A stretch of 64,000 nucleotides of DNA from JBCBKU01 sp965267475. GTDB lineage: Bacteria > Pseudomonadota > Alphaproteobacteria > Rhodobacterales > Rhodobacteraceae. Positions 23,514-33,100 of this stretch are shown in pieces. The stretch's first letter is position 1, and the number at the start of each line of letters is the position of its first letter. The stretch lies in the NCBI GenBank assembly GCA_965267475.1, contig OZ254079.1:2852001-2916000 (forward strand), read 5' to 3'. A program made the translations under genes and the position numbers. The notes beneath the pieces were generated by a model. That model did not search any database and was not told where the DNA came from. It saw only the letters and a program-made list of their open reading frames with translations.

Positions 23514-25166
23514 TCACCCGCCATCCAGAAGCGCGCGTGCCGCGTCCCGGGCCGCATCGGTGATCGTGTCACCTGCAAGCATCCTTGCAATTTCATCGAC
23601 CCGCGCCTCATCATCGACCGCGACCACCCGGCTTAACGTCTCGCCCTTCGATTGCGCTTTTTCGACGCGCCAGTGATGGGCGGCACGGGCCGCGACCTGC
23701 GGCGAATGGGTCACGACCAGGACCTGGCCGTCCGAAGCCAGCCCCGCCAGCCGCCGGCCCACGGCATCGGCCGTCGCACCACCGACGCCGCGGTCAATCT
23801 CATCGAATATCAATGTCAGATCTTCGGCTTCGCGGGTCAGACAGACCTTCAGCGCCAGAAGAAACCGCGACAATTCACCGCCCGACGCGATCTTGTTCAG
23901 GGCACCGGGCGGCGCACCGGGGTTCGTCGCGACGGTGAATGTCACGCCGTCCCGCCCATCGGGGCCCGGATCGGCGGGTGCGATATCGGTTTGAAACACC
24001 GCGCGCTCCATTTTCAGGGGCGCCAGTTCCTTGGCCATGGCCTTGTCCAGCGCCATTGCGGCTTTCACCCGCGCCGCCGTCAAGGCCTTCGCGGCACTGT
24101 CATACTCCGTTTCGGCCGCCCGAAGCGCCGAACGCAGCCCATCGAGCGTCGCGCCCCCCTGATCGAACGCCGCCAATCTGCTGGCCAATCCGTCCCCGAA
24201 CGCCGCCAGGTCATCGGGCGCCACATCATGCTTTCGGGCCAGGGCCCGGATCGCGAAAAGCCGTTCCTCTGTGATTTCAAGATCGGAGGGATCAAAGGCC
24301 ATGGCCTCAAGAGCGCGGTCGATCCCCGACTGAGCGTCGGCCAATTCGTTCCGAGCCCGCTCCAGTGCCTCGATCGGCGCATCCAAGGTGCCTTCCGCCT
24401 TCTCGGCAGCGCCTTCAAGCCAGCGGGTTGCATCGCCTAGCATCCCCTCGGCCCCGTCAAGCGACACGGCATTCTGCGCTTTCGCGATATCCTCGCGGAT
24501 CCGCGACGCCGCCTGCATCAGACGCCGGCGGCTGTCCAATGCGGCATCTTCACCCGGCTTGGGGGCGAGCTTGGTCAACTCATCCACCGCGAAACGCAGA
24601 AACTCTTCTTCCTCGGCAAGCTTTGCCTGGGCGGTTTCGGCGTCCGACAGCTCTTTTCGCGCTTGCGAGACGGTCCGCCAGGCCTGTCGCACCTTGTCGC
24701 GCGCCGGTGCGAAACCGCCGAACGCATCCAAAAGGGCCCGATGTCCGCGCGGGTTCAGAAGCCCACGGTCATCTTGCTGACCGTGGAGTTCGACCAGACA
24801 GTCTGACAGGGCTCGAAGCGTTTCGCCGCTGGCCCGCCGGTCATTGATGAAAGCGGTCTTACGTCCGTCCCGGGCGTTCGTGCGCCTCAGGATCAGCTCA
24901 TCCGCGTCCGAGAACCCGGCATCGGTCAGAACCGCCCGGGCCGGATGATCCGGGACCAGATGAAAGACCGCCGTTACTTCGCCCTGATCGGCCCCCTGAC
25001 GGACAAGATCCGCCCGCCCCCGCCAACCCAGAACGAACCCAAGGCTGTCCAGAAGGATGGACTTGCCCGCACCGGTTTCACCGGTCAGCACGTTCAGCCC
25101 GGGCTGAAAGGCAAGCTCAAGCCGGTCGATGATCAGGATGTCGCGAATGTCCAGCGCGGTCAGCAT
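23514..25166 (-). CDS. recN: DNA repair protein RecN
   Basis: 550 aa. An SMC-like ATPase for recombinational repair of double-strand breaks. Walker A is GETGAGKS (29-36), followed by a coiled-coil central region (about 150-370) and the C-terminal ABC signature SGGELSRFLLALK with Walker B LTLIFDEIDRGVGGATAD (in part). It lies 19 bp downstream of bamD on the same strand, at the 3' end of the dcw-lpxC-bamD run, an arrangement common in alphaproteobacteria. The stop abuts the strong hairpin. Confidence 0.96.
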   Translation of the reverse strand: MLTALDIRDILIIDRLELAFQPGLNVLTGETGAGKSILLDSLGFVLGWRGRADLVRQGADQGEVTAVFHLVPDHPARAVLTDAGFSDADELILRRTNARDGRKTAFINDRRASGETLRALSDCLVELHGQQDDRGLLNPRGHRALLDAFGGFAPARDKVRQAWRTVSQARKELSDAETAQAKLAEEEEFLRFAVDELTKLAPKPGEDAALDSRRRLMQAASRIREDIAKAQNAVSLDGAEGMLGDATRWLEGAAEKAEGTLDAPIEALERARNELADAQSGIDRALEAMAFDPSDLEITEERLFAIRALARKHDVAPDDLAAFGDGLASRLAAFDQGGATLDGLRSALRAAETEYDSAAKALTAARVKAAMALDKAMAKELAPLKMERAVFQTDIAPADPGPDGRDGVTFTVATNPGAPPGALNKIASGGELSRFLLALKVCLTREAEDLTLIFDEIDRGVGGATADAVGRRLAGLASDGQVLVVTHSPQVAARAAHHWRVEKAQSKGETLSRVVAVDDEARVDEIARMLAGDTITDAARDAARALLDGG

Positions 25167-25185
25167 GAGGCGATTGCGCTTTGGG

Positions 25186-26031
25186 TCAGATCCACTCGCC
25201 CAGGACCGTCTGACGATAGATCTGGCGCAACCAGCCGTCGCCTGCCGGTTCCACCCGCAGACCCTGTCCGGTCAGCAAGGCAAAACTGTCCTGGTACCAG
25301 TCGGTGGATCGGAAGTTGTGGCCAAGAATGGCGCCCGCCGTCTGCGCTTCGGCCGTCAGGCCAAGCGACAGATAGCTTTCGACCAACCGGTGCAACGCCT
25401 CGGGCGTCTGCGAGGTCGTCTCAAAGTCTTCGACCACGACGCGGAACCGGTTGATCGCCGCGGAATAGTGCTTTCGCTTCAGATAAAAGCGCCCGATTTC
25501 CATTTCCTTGGCAGCCAGATGGTCGAAGGCCAGGTCAAATTTCAGAATGGATGAGCGGGCAAACTCTGTCTCGGGATAGCGCTCGATCACCGTTCGCAAG
25601 GCCTGCAAGGCCTGAAAGGTCAGGCCCTGATCGCGACCCACATCGTCGATCTGGTCGTAATAGGACAAGGCCAGAAGATACTGGGCATAGGCCGCATCTT
25701 CATCCGCGGGGTAGAAATCGAGATACCGCTGCGCGGAAATCCGGCTGTTCTCATAGTCGCGATCCCGGTGATAGGAAAACGCCTGCATGATCAAGGCGCG
25801 CTTGGCCAATTCCGAATAGGGATAAAGCCGCTCCACCTCGCCGAAAAAACGCGCCGCTTCATCGGGATTGCTGTCGGCCAGCTCGAACTCGCCACGCTGA
25901 AAGATTTCTTCCGCCGTGAAGGTTTCAAGCGGACGTTCTCGCGACGAAAACCGATCGCCACATCCCGCAAGAAGTCCGGCGATCCCTGCCACCGCAACCA
26001 TTCGTGTCAGGTTTCGGCCGAATTCAGCCAT
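25186..26031 (-). CDS. bamD: Outer membrane assembly lipoprotein BamD
   Basis: 281 aa from the ATG at 26031, which has GAGGTGG upstream; the frame is open to 26202 but the extension is Arg/Pro-rich and not BamD-like. The lipobox LLAGC places the lipidated Cys at residue 24. The TPR-like repeats that follow include FQRGEFELADSNPDEAARFF, ERLYPYSELAKRAL and RTVIERYPETEFARSS. BamD is the essential partner of BamA in outer-membrane protein insertion. It is located between lpxC and recN. Confidence 0.94.
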   Translation of the reverse strand: MAEFGRNLTRMVAVAGIAGLLAGCGDRFSSRERPLETFTAEEIFQRGEFELADSNPDEAARFFGEVERLYPYSELAKRALIMQAFSYHRDRDYENSRISAQRYLDFYPADEDAAYAQYLLALSYYDQIDDVGRDQGLTFQALQALRTVIERYPETEFARSSILKFDLAFDHLAAKEMEIGRFYLKRKHYSAAINRFRVVVEDFETTSQTPEALHRLVESYLSLGLTAEAQTAGAILGHNFRSTDWYQDSFALLTGQGLRVEPAGDGWLRQIYRQTVLGEWI

Positions 26032-26098
26032 GCACAACCACCTCACCCCTGGGCACCGCCTGACGTCTAGCACAGAAAAAATCGGGGGAAAACGGCCC

Positions 26099-27022
26099 TT
26101 AGGCCGCGATCGGCGCATCCGAGCGACGAAGTCCGACGCCGGGCAAACGCGCCGCGACGCCGGGCGTGCAAGGCACCATTTGATACGCGGTCGGATCGGC
26201 ATAAAGCGCGTGCAACAAGGCGTTCGTCAGCGAGTGCCCGGCCCGGTTTCCCGTGTACCGTCCGAGGATCGGCGCGCCGGCCAAGGCCAGATCGCCCAGG
26301 GCGTCAAGCATCTTGTGGCGGACGGGTTCATCCGCGTGGCGCAGTCCGCCCGGGCTGGCCACCGTTTCTCCGTCGAAGACCACGGCATTCTCGCCCGGCA
26401 TACCCCCCAGCGCGAGCCCTTTGGCCTGCATCGCATCCACATCCGAGACGCGGCAGAACGTCCGGCTGTCGCAGAGTTCCCGCACAAAAGCGCCGTTCGC
26501 AAGGTTCAGGGACTTTCTTTGATGGCCAATGGCGGCCTCGTCAAAATCGATCTCGAAATCCATCTCCAGCGTGATCGCCGGATCCAGCCGAGCCACGGCG
26601 CCGTCACGTTCCACCTTGACCGTCTTCAGGATCTGAATGGCGATCTGCGGCACATCCTGCGCGATCAAGCCGGTTTCAAGGATGGCCTTCACGAAGGGCG
26701 CCGCGCTGCCATCGGCGGCAGGCACCTCAGGACCATCGATATCTACGAGAACATTGGTCAGGCCGGTGCCCGAGATGGCGGCCATCACATGCTCGATCGT
26801 CATGACCGATGCACCGGTCTCATTCGCGATCTTGGTGCAAAGCTCGCTTGGGACAACGGTATCCCAACGGGCGGCGATCAGACCTGTCGACGTGCCAAGG
26901 TCCGAGCGCCGGAACCAGATGCCATGCTGTGCCGATGCGGGGCGCAGGACCATACGCACAGGGGCACCGGTATGCAGACCGATGCCGTCAAAGACCAAAG
27001 CCGATTTCAGCGTTCTTTGCAC
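26099..27022 (-). CDS. lpxC: UDP-3-O-acyl-N-acetylglucosamine deacetylase
   Basis: 307 aa starting at GTG (MQRTLKSALVFDGIGLHTG). A zinc amidase that commits UDP-acyl-GlcNAc to lipid A synthesis. Zinc ligands: His78 in TIEHVMAAISG, and His and Asp in VRHKMLDALGDLALAG; the catalytic His region NRAGHSLTNALL follows. It lies between ftsZ and bamD on the same strand, but a 235-bp gap with a terminator separates it from ftsZ, so it probably has its own promoter there. TTGTCCACA (27066-27074), one mismatch from a DnaA box, lies in that gap. Confidence 0.97.
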   Translation of the reverse strand: MQRTLKSALVFDGIGLHTGAPVRMVLRPASAQHGIWFRRSDLGTSTGLIAARWDTVVPSELCTKIANETGASVMTIEHVMAAISGTGLTNVLVDIDGPEVPAADGSAAPFVKAILETGLIAQDVPQIAIQILKTVKVERDGAVARLDPAITLEMDFEIDFDEAAIGHQRKSLNLANGAFVRELCDSRTFCRVSDVDAMQAKGLALGGMPGENAVVFDGETVASPGGLRHADEPVRHKMLDALGDLALAGAPILGRYTGNRAGHSLTNALLHALYADPTAYQMVPCTPGVAARLPGVGLRRSDAPIAA

Positions 27023-27206
27023 GCGACGTCCCTATCGAGTGTTCGAGACCTTAAAAAAGGAAACTTGTCCACAACCCGAGTTCGGAAGTAGGCGTCAGGC
27101 GGATAAAGCTCAACTCAATCTTTGCAACGTGCTGAAACAAGTCCCGCAAGGGTCGGCAGCATTCTGCCGAAATCCTGAGTTTCCGGCCATAAAGCGCTGC
27201 TTTTTA

Positions 27207-27234
27207 ACGAAAATGACCGGCGCGGGCCGGTCAT
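27207..27234 (-). terminator. Rho-independent terminator of ftsZ
   Basis: On the minus strand ATGACCGG (27234-27227), loop CCCGCG, CCGGTCAT (27220-27213), then TTTCGTT. It is located 24 bp after the ftsZ stop, separating ftsZ from lpxC. Confidence 0.7.
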
Positions 27235-27257
27235 CTCATCCGCAAACGTGAGCGGGA

Positions 27258-28805
27258 TCAGTTGGCTTGGCGTCTCAGGAACGCCGGTATTTCGATCCGT
27301 TCCTGCTCGGGTGACAGCTCATCCTCGGGCTCTGCCGCATGAACAGGCGGTTGCTGACGGATCGGCTGCGGCGCTTTCGCCGCGGCTTCGGCCGGTTGGC
27401 CGGTCATCCTGTTGATCAGCGAATTGATCCCAAAGCGCGGGCGATCGGCGGCGCCGTCGGGCACGCCTGCTTCGGCTGCCTTGGACTGACCGACAGGTGA
27501 TTTCCGGACCGCGGCGTGAAGCCGGGCCATCGCCTCGTCCGAGGGCACACCGGCCTGACGGGCCTGCGGCGCAACGAATTCTTCGCGGTCATCCTGCGGC
27601 GCTTCGGCCTGCGGGACGAAGGCCGGGCGTTCGGGCTGATAGGCCGGAGGCGGCAACCCGTCATCGGTCTGCTCGGGCGCGTCTTCAAACAGCGTCGGTT
27701 CCGGGTCTGTTTCAGTGACCGCGGCAACTTCCGGCTGCGGTGCCGGTGCCGGGGCCGGTGACTTTTGCGCCTCGGTCAACTCGAGCGGTGCCGCGCTTGA
27801 GACACCACGCCGCGGCTGTGGGATCTCGGTCTCGCCCCGGACAACATCGATGCCCGTCGCGACCACGCTGACACGCATTCCGCCGTCCATGGCCGTGTCG
27901 AGCGTCGAGCCCACGATGATATTCGCTTCGGCGTCCACTTCTTCGCGGATCCGGTTGGCGGCCTCGTCGAGTTCGAACAGCGTCAGATCCATGCCGCCCG
28001 TGATATTGATCAAGACGCCCTTCGCACCGCGCAGGCTGATTTCGTCCAGAAGCGGGTTGGCGATGGCTTTTTCGGCGGCCTGGATCGCGCGATCTTCGCC
28101 CGAGCCTTCGCCGGTGCCCATCATGGCTTTGCCCATCTCGTCCATCACGGCGCGCACGTCGGCGAAGTCGAGGTTGATGAGACCCGGGCGGACCATAAGA
28201 TCCGTGACCCCCTTGACGCCCTGATAAAGGACATCATCGGCCATCGAAAACGCCTCGGTGAAGGTCGTTTTCTCATTGGCCAGACGGAACAGGTTCTGGT
28301 TCGGGATGATGATCAGGGTGTCGACCATCTTTTGCAGAACCTCGATCCCTTCTTCGGCCTGGCGCATCCGCTTGGCGCCTTCGAACTGGAAGGGCTTGGT
28401 GACGACACCGACAGTCAGGACGCCGAGTTCACGCGCGGCCTGAGCGATGATTGGCGCGGCGCCCGTTCCGGTGCCGCCGCCCATGCCCGCCGTGATGAAC
28501 GCCATGTGCGCCCCGGCGAGGTGATCGACGATTTCTTCGATGGTCTCTTCGGCAGCAGCGGCCCCGACCGAAGGACGTGCGCCAGCGCCGAGGCCTTCCG
28601 TGACCTTCACACCCATCTGGACCCGGCTGGACGACGACGACTGCGCCAGGGCCTGGGCATCGGTGTTCGCGACGACGAACTCGACCCCTTCCAGGTTCTT
28701 CTCGATCATGTTGTCGACGGCATTTCCGCCTGCGCCGCCGACACCAAAGACCGTAATCCGCGGCTTCAGGTCATTCTTGTCTGGAATTGTCAGGTTCAGT
28801 GTCAT
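27258..28805 (-). CDS. ftsZ: Cell division GTPase FtsZ
   Basis: 515 aa, long because of an extended linker, as usual in alphaproteobacteria. The tubulin signature GGGTGTGAAP lies at about 110-119, and the nucleotide-binding GVGGAGGNAVDNM at about 21-33. The T7 loop NLDFADVRAVM completes the active site. Residues ~320-500 are a Pro/Ala/Glu-rich disordered linker, and the C-terminal peptide EIPAFLRRQAN binds FtsA and other partners. It polymerises into the cytokinetic ring. A 202-bp gap from ftsA contains a perfect DnaA box, suggesting a separate cell-cycle promoter. Confidence 0.98.
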   Translation of the reverse strand: MTLNLTIPDKNDLKPRITVFGVGGAGGNAVDNMIEKNLEGVEFVVANTDAQALAQSSSSSRVQMGVKVTEGLGAGARPSVGAAAAEETIEEIVDHLAGAHMAFITAGMGGGTGTGAAPIIAQAARELGVLTVGVVTKPFQFEGAKRMRQAEEGIEVLQKMVDTLIIIPNQNLFRLANEKTTFTEAFSMADDVLYQGVKGVTDLMVRPGLINLDFADVRAVMDEMGKAMMGTGEGSGEDRAIQAAEKAIANPLLDEISLRGAKGVLINITGGMDLTLFELDEAANRIREEVDAEANIIVGSTLDTAMDGGMRVSVVATGIDVVRGETEIPQPRRGVSSAAPLELTEAQKSPAPAPAPQPEVAAVTETDPEPTLFEDAPEQTDDGLPPPAYQPERPAFVPQAEAPQDDREEFVAPQARQAGVPSDEAMARLHAAVRKSPVGQSKAAEAGVPDGAADRPRFGINSLINRMTGQPAEAAAKAPQPIRQQPPVHAAEPEDELSPEQERIEIPAFLRRQAN

Positions 28806-28956
28806 CGATCGATCCGCCTGTTGTTCTTTTTGCGTGCCCCGGGCGAGGCATGGGTTGCATTCAAAATGGAACGCTCAGTTCTTTTCTGGCCGGTACATTA
28901 CTCGTTGGTGCTGGAAACGTCACGCGGAAATCGGATTTTTGCCACAAAATCTAGCA

Positions 28957-28965
28957 TGTGGATAA
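28957..28965 (-). promoter_or_regulatory. Perfect DnaA box in the ftsZ upstream region
   Basis: TTATCCACA on the minus strand, 152 nt before the ftsZ ATG and 43 nt past the ftsA stop. In Caulobacter DnaA directly activates ftsZ, so a regulatory site here is plausible. Binding is not shown. Confidence 0.5.
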
Positions 28966-29007
28966 CTTTCTTCCTCATGATCTGGGCTCTGCTTGAACAT
29001 GTTGTCG

Positions 29008-30345
29008 TTACCAGTTGTCTTTGAACCATTTTACCGCTTTTCTGAGCGCGCGGCCGGGATAGCCGTCGGCCGGAATCTCGAAATCCCACCACTCATCCTG
29101 TGGATGAGCGGCGAACAAACAGAGCCCGACGACACCGGCAAAAGCCGAACCTGTGACAGCTTGTGGCAGGCCCTGGACGCGCAGCGGGCGACCGATTCTC
29201 ACTTGCTGACCGAGGATCTTCGGCGCCAGGCTGTCGAGCCCGGGGATCTGGCTACCGCCGCCTGTCAGAACGATCTGCTGACTGGGCAAATGGTCGAACC
29301 CCGCCGCGTCGAGCCGAGACCGGGCGTCTTCGAGCATCTCTTCGACGCGCGGACGCATGATACCGATCAACTCGGCCCGGCTGACCTTCCGCCGGTCACG
29401 TTCCCAGTCACCGCTTTCGCCCGGAAGTTCGATCATCTCGCGGTCATCGACCCCGGTGGCTACGACGCCACCATGGAAGGTCTTGATCCGTTCCGCCTGG
29501 TTCAGCGGGATCTGAAGCCCCTTGGAAATGTCCGACGTCACATGCTCGCCGCCCAGACGCACGGTGTCGGCATAGATCATGTGTTTCTTCATGAAGATCG
29601 ACAGGCCCGTGGTGCCGCCGCCCATGTCGATGCAGGCCGCCCCGAGTTCCTGTTCGTCTTCCACCAGCGAGGCAATCCCCGCCACATAGGCCGACGAGGC
29701 GATCCCGGCGAGTTCGAGATCGCAGCGCTTGATGCAATAGACAAGGTTCTGGATCAGCGGGCTGTCGACCGTCAGCATATGCATGTCGCAGGCAAGCCGG
29801 TGTCCGATCTGCCCCCGCGGATCGGTCATCCCGCTGCGATGGTCCAGCGCGAAATTGACCGGTTGCGCGTGAAGCACTTCGCGGCCCTCGCCTATGTCGG
29901 GAACATCGCAGGCCGTCAGCACGCGGGCCACGTCATTCTCGTCGACATGGCTGTCCTCGATCGGCACCTCTCCGGCCAATCCATAGGATCTGGCCCGGCC
30001 ACCGGAGACACAGACGATGGCGTGATCCACCCGAATGGTGGCCATCTTCTGAGCCGCCTGAAGCGCTGTGCGAATGGCGCGCTCGGTTTCCCGCATGGCA
30101 TCAATTTCGCCCAGGGCTAATCCCCGCGACCGGGTCGTTGCCGCGCCGATCACGCGGAAGGATGACTGACCGGCAAGCGAGCCGACGCCTTCCGCGTCGA
30201 CCCCGTCCCTTGGCCCGTCAAAACGCAGGATCAGGCAAGCGATCTTCGACGTGCCGATGTCCAAAACCGCGATCACGCCACGTTGCATGGCGGTGCGCCG
30301 CATGGCCCGCATGGCCCGTTGGCTCTGATAGAGGTCCAACATCAC
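29008..30345 (-). CDS. ftsA: Cell division protein FtsA
   Basis: 445 aa starting at GTG (or the ATG directly after it). An actin-like ATPase that tethers FtsZ to the membrane. The phosphate-1 motif is AVLDIGTSKIACLI, the phosphate-2 region is AACIDMGGGTTGLSIF, and the adenosine motif is IVLTGGGSQIPGL. The C-terminus ends in a basic, Trp-containing helix (RALRKAVKWFKDNW), the membrane-targeting sequence. It abuts ftsQ (stop TGA directly before GTG) and precedes ftsZ after a 202-bp gap. Confidence 0.97.
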   Translation of the reverse strand: MMLDLYQSQRAMRAMRRTAMQRGVIAVLDIGTSKIACLILRFDGPRDGVDAEGVGSLAGQSSFRVIGAATTRSRGLALGEIDAMRETERAIRTALQAAQKMATIRVDHAIVCVSGGRARSYGLAGEVPIEDSHVDENDVARVLTACDVPDIGEGREVLHAQPVNFALDHRSGMTDPRGQIGHRLACDMHMLTVDSPLIQNLVYCIKRCDLELAGIASSAYVAGIASLVEDEQELGAACIDMGGGTTGLSIFMKKHMIYADTVRLGGEHVTSDISKGLQIPLNQAERIKTFHGGVVATGVDDREMIELPGESGDWERDRRKVSRAELIGIMRPRVEEMLEDARSRLDAAGFDHLPSQQIVLTGGGSQIPGLDSLAPKILGQQVRIGRPLRVQGLPQAVTGSAFAGVVGLCLFAAHPQDEWWDFEIPADGYPGRALRKAVKWFKDNW

Positions 30346-31209
30346 TCAATTCCCCTCGTCATCAGAAACTGGATTGCGCGCGGCATTGGCCGTGGCGGTC
30401 AGCCGAACTGTCATGCGCGCGGGATTGCGCAGGTCGAGAAGCGCGAGATCGCGGTCGAGCGCCTCTTGCGCCTGATCAAGCGCAATCGCCCGGGCGAGCG
30501 CTTCGGCCGCGTCTTTCTCGGGCAACATGATCCGCTGATCGCGGTCGAGCACCACGTCCCAGCGCCGGGCGCCGACGCGGACCAACCCACGGATCCGGTC
30601 GGTCAAGGGACCGGCGGCCTGATACAGCGCCAGAGCTTCGGGCACGGCGTCTTCCCCGCCCTCGCCCGCCAAAAGCGGCAGATCGGGCCGGTCCGACCGC
30701 GCCGCCAAAGCAGCGACCCGGTGGCCTTCCCCGTCTAGCAACTCCAACCCTTGCGTGGACCGCCAGATGATGGCGGGCGTTCGTTCCGACACCGTGATCT
30801 GCAAAACGCCACCTGCACGGATGCGCACTTCGGCCTGGGCCACGGCGTCCAGCTCCTGGGCCCGCGCCTTGACCTGCGCCAAATCCAGATCGAAGGACGA
30901 CACCGGAAAATCAAGCGGGATGATTTCGCGAATGTCCTCGGCCACGCTGGGAGATGCGCCGTCGATCGCCATTAGCTTCACTTCGAATTCCGGCCGTTCC
31001 GCGATTTCGCGCCGGACTTCGTAAGCGGCCAGCGCAATCCCGTCGCGGCGCTCCGGATCAGGCAGATAGATCGCAACGCCCCCAAGGACGATGGCAACGG
31101 GCAGAATGTATTTCAGTGTGAACCAGAAGCGCGGCGTCAGCATGAGGCGCTGCAAGCGATAGGCCGAGCGCGACGGCGCCGGATCGCGGCGGAACCCTAG
31201 CGACCGCAT
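30346..31209 (-). CDS. ftsQ: Cell division protein FtsQ
   Basis: 287 aa from the ATG at 31209. The cytoplasmic N-terminus is basic (RSLGFRRDPAPSRSAYRLQR), one membrane helix lies at about 36-58 (YILPVAIVLGGVAIYL), and a POTRA domain follows (FEVKLMAIDGASPSV, then IIPLDFPVSSFDLDL) with the FtsQ beta domain beyond. It bridges early and late divisome proteins through FtsL/FtsB. The start lies 13 nt inside the end of ddl, so the two are coupled. A second in-frame start 27 nt upstream is possible. Confidence 0.94.
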   Translation of the reverse strand: MRSLGFRRDPAPSRSAYRLQRLMLTPRFWFTLKYILPVAIVLGGVAIYLPDPERRDGIALAAYEVRREIAERPEFEVKLMAIDGASPSVAEDIREIIPLDFPVSSFDLDLAQVKARAQELDAVAQAEVRIRAGGVLQITVSERTPAIIWRSTQGLELLDGEGHRVAALAARSDRPDLPLLAGEGGEDAVPEALALYQAAGPLTDRIRGLVRVGARRWDVVLDRDQRIMLPEKDAAEALARAIALDQAQEALDRDLALLDLRNPARMTVRLTATANAARNPVSDDEGN

Positions 31210-32111
31210 GATGCGTCCTCCACCATCCAGGCACAAAGCTCCGGGAAAGAGATCCCGAGATGTTGCGCCTGTTCCGGCACCAGCGACGTGGGCGTCATGC
31301 CGGGCTGGGTATTGGTTTCAAGCAATGTGAGGCCCGCAAGGCCCTTCGCGTCGTCCCAGCGGAAATCGGTCCGGGTCACGCCACGGCACCCAAGCGACCT
31401 GTGCGCGCGTAAGGCGAAGTCCAGACAGGCCGCGGTGATGTCGTCGGGCACATCCGCCGGGATGACGTGGCGGGATCCGCCCGGCGCATATTTCGCGTGA
31501 TAATCGTACCAGCCGTCCGACACGATGTCGGTGACCGCCAGGGCACGGTCGCCCATCACCGTGGTCGTCAATTCGCGCCCCGCCACGTAAGCCTCCACCA
31601 TCAGACTGTCCGGCAGGGTTTCGTCCAGGCTTGGCGGGCCGTTGGCGTTCTCGTGCACGATGTAGACGCCGACCGACGACCCTTCATTGTTGGGTTTGAC
31701 CACATAGGGCGGTGCCATCACGTGGCTGGCTTCGATTTCGTCCCGGCAGGCAATACGACTTTCGGCCACGGGCAAACCTTCGACCGCGAAGGCCGCTTTT
31801 GACCGGTTCTTGTCCATGGCCAAGGCCGACGCCAGAACGCCCGAATGCGTATAGGGGATTTTCAGCCATTCCAGGATGCCCTGAACGCAGCCGTCTTCGC
31901 CCCAGCGGCCATGCAGTGCATTGAAGACGACGTCGGGCGACAGGTCCACAAGACGCGCGGCCACATCCGGCCCGGCGTCCAGTTCTACCGTGTCAAATCC
32001 ATGTTCCCGCAAGGCCGCGGCGCATTCCTGCCCTGACGACAAGGACACCTCGCGCTCAGCCGAGGGCCCGCCTTTCAGTACCACCACCTTGGGGGATGCC
32101 CTGCTCGACAT
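31197..32111 (-). CDS. ddl: D-alanine--D-alanine ligase
   Basis: 304 aa from the ATG at 32111; an in-frame GTG three codons earlier is an alternative. ATP-grasp enzyme that makes the D-Ala-D-Ala end of the peptidoglycan stem. The N-terminal KGGPSAEREVSLSSG and ALHGRWGEDGCVQG, the central PPYVVKPNNEGSSVGV, and the C-terminal LLETNTQPGMTPTSLVPEQA are all family landmarks. A 6-bp hairpin (32133-32151) lies in the gap after murB. It overlaps ftsQ. Confidence 0.96.
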   Translation of the reverse strand: MSSRASPKVVVLKGGPSAEREVSLSSGQECAAALREHGFDTVELDAGPDVAARLVDLSPDVVFNALHGRWGEDGCVQGILEWLKIPYTHSGVLASALAMDKNRSKAAFAVEGLPVAESRIACRDEIEASHVMAPPYVVKPNNEGSSVGVYIVHENANGPPSLDETLPDSLMVEAYVAGRELTTTVMGDRALAVTDIVSDGWYDYHAKYAPGGSRHVIPADVPDDITAACLDFALRAHRSLGCRGVTRTDFRWDDAKGLAGLTLLETNTQPGMTPTSLVPEQAQHLGISFPELCAWMVEDASCGR

Positions 32112-32152
32112 TCCCGCCACTCATTGCCTGTCGGATCGTCTTTGGCGATCCT

Positions 32153-33100
32153 TTATTGATCCTCGTCGGCCGCCTCTGGCCTAGGGGCTGGTTCGCCAAC
32201 CCGCATGATCTCCCATTCTAACGTGATTCCCTTGGTTTGTAACACCTTTTTCCGGACGTACTCGCCCAGGGCCTCAAGTTCGGCGGCGGTGGCCTGACCG
32301 GCATTGGTCAGGAAGTTGGGGTGTTTCTCGGACATCAGCGCGTCGCCCTGGCGATATCCGCGCAACCCGGCCTCTTCAATCAGCTTCCAGGCCTTCAAAT
32401 CATGGCGATCGTCGGCTTTTCCGGTCGACGAGAAGCCCGCCGGGTTGCGAAAGGTCGATCCGGCGGTGCGATCTTTGGTGGGCTGCGTTTCGTCCCGGCG
32501 GGCCAATTGGTCGGCCATTTTCTGCCGGAGCGCATCGGGATCACCGGTCGGAGGCCGGAATGTCGCGGATGTGATGACCGTTCCGGCAGGCAGATCGGTC
32601 TGGCGATACCGGAAGTTCAGGTCATCGGCGGTCAGCGTGATGACCTTACCCGCGCGCGTCACGGCCTGGGCGCTGACGAAAAGATCGGCGGTATAGGTGC
32701 CATAGCAGCCCGCATTCATCCGGACGGCGCCGCCGATGGTGCCGGGGATGGTCCGCAGGAAGGTCAGGTCGAGCCCTGCATCTGCCGCTGCATTGGCCAC
32801 CTTGGCGTCCAGGGCCGCCGCGCCAGCCGTGACCAGCCCGTCCGCAATCTCAATACCGTTGAAGCCCCGCCCAAGGCGGATCACCACCGCGCGGATGCCA
32901 CCGTCGCGCACAATCAGGTTCGACCCGACCCCCATGGGAAAGACGGGCACGCCCGGATCGAGCGCGGCCAGAAAATCAGACAGGTCAGCCACGTCTGCCG
33001 GTTGAAACAGCCAATCCGCCGGGCCGCCGACGCGCAGCCATGTCAGATCAGCGAGGGTCCGGTTTTCGGTCAGCCTTCCGCGGACCTCTGGCAGTGTCAC
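32153..33100 (-). CDS. murB: UDP-N-acetylenolpyruvoylglucosamine reductase
   Basis: 315 aa starting at GTG, whose bases overlap the TGA of the preceding small membrane gene (GTGA). FAD enzyme that reduces UDP-GlcNAc-enolpyruvate to UDP-MurNAc. FAD-binding landmarks are TWLRVGGPADWLF, VFPMGVGSNLIVRDGG and IPGTIGGAVRMNAGCYG. The active-site Ser is in AGSTFRNPAG, and the final catalytic Glu in ALGEYVRKKV. The type I layout is complete. It is tightly linked to the overlapping DUF2484 chain and murC. Confidence 0.97.
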   Translation of the reverse strand: MTLPEVRGRLTENRTLADLTWLRVGGPADWLFQPADVADLSDFLAALDPGVPVFPMGVGSNLIVRDGGIRAVVIRLGRGFNGIEIADGLVTAGAAALDAKVANAAADAGLDLTFLRTIPGTIGGAVRMNAGCYGTYTADLFVSAQAVTRAGKVITLTADDLNFRYRQTDLPAGTVITSATFRPPTGDPDALRQKMADQLARRDETQPTKDRTAGSTFRNPAGFSSTGKADDRHDLKAWKLIEEAGLRGYRQGDALMSEKHPNFLTNAGQATAAELEALGEYVRKKVLQTKGITLEWEIMRVGEPAPRPEAADEDQ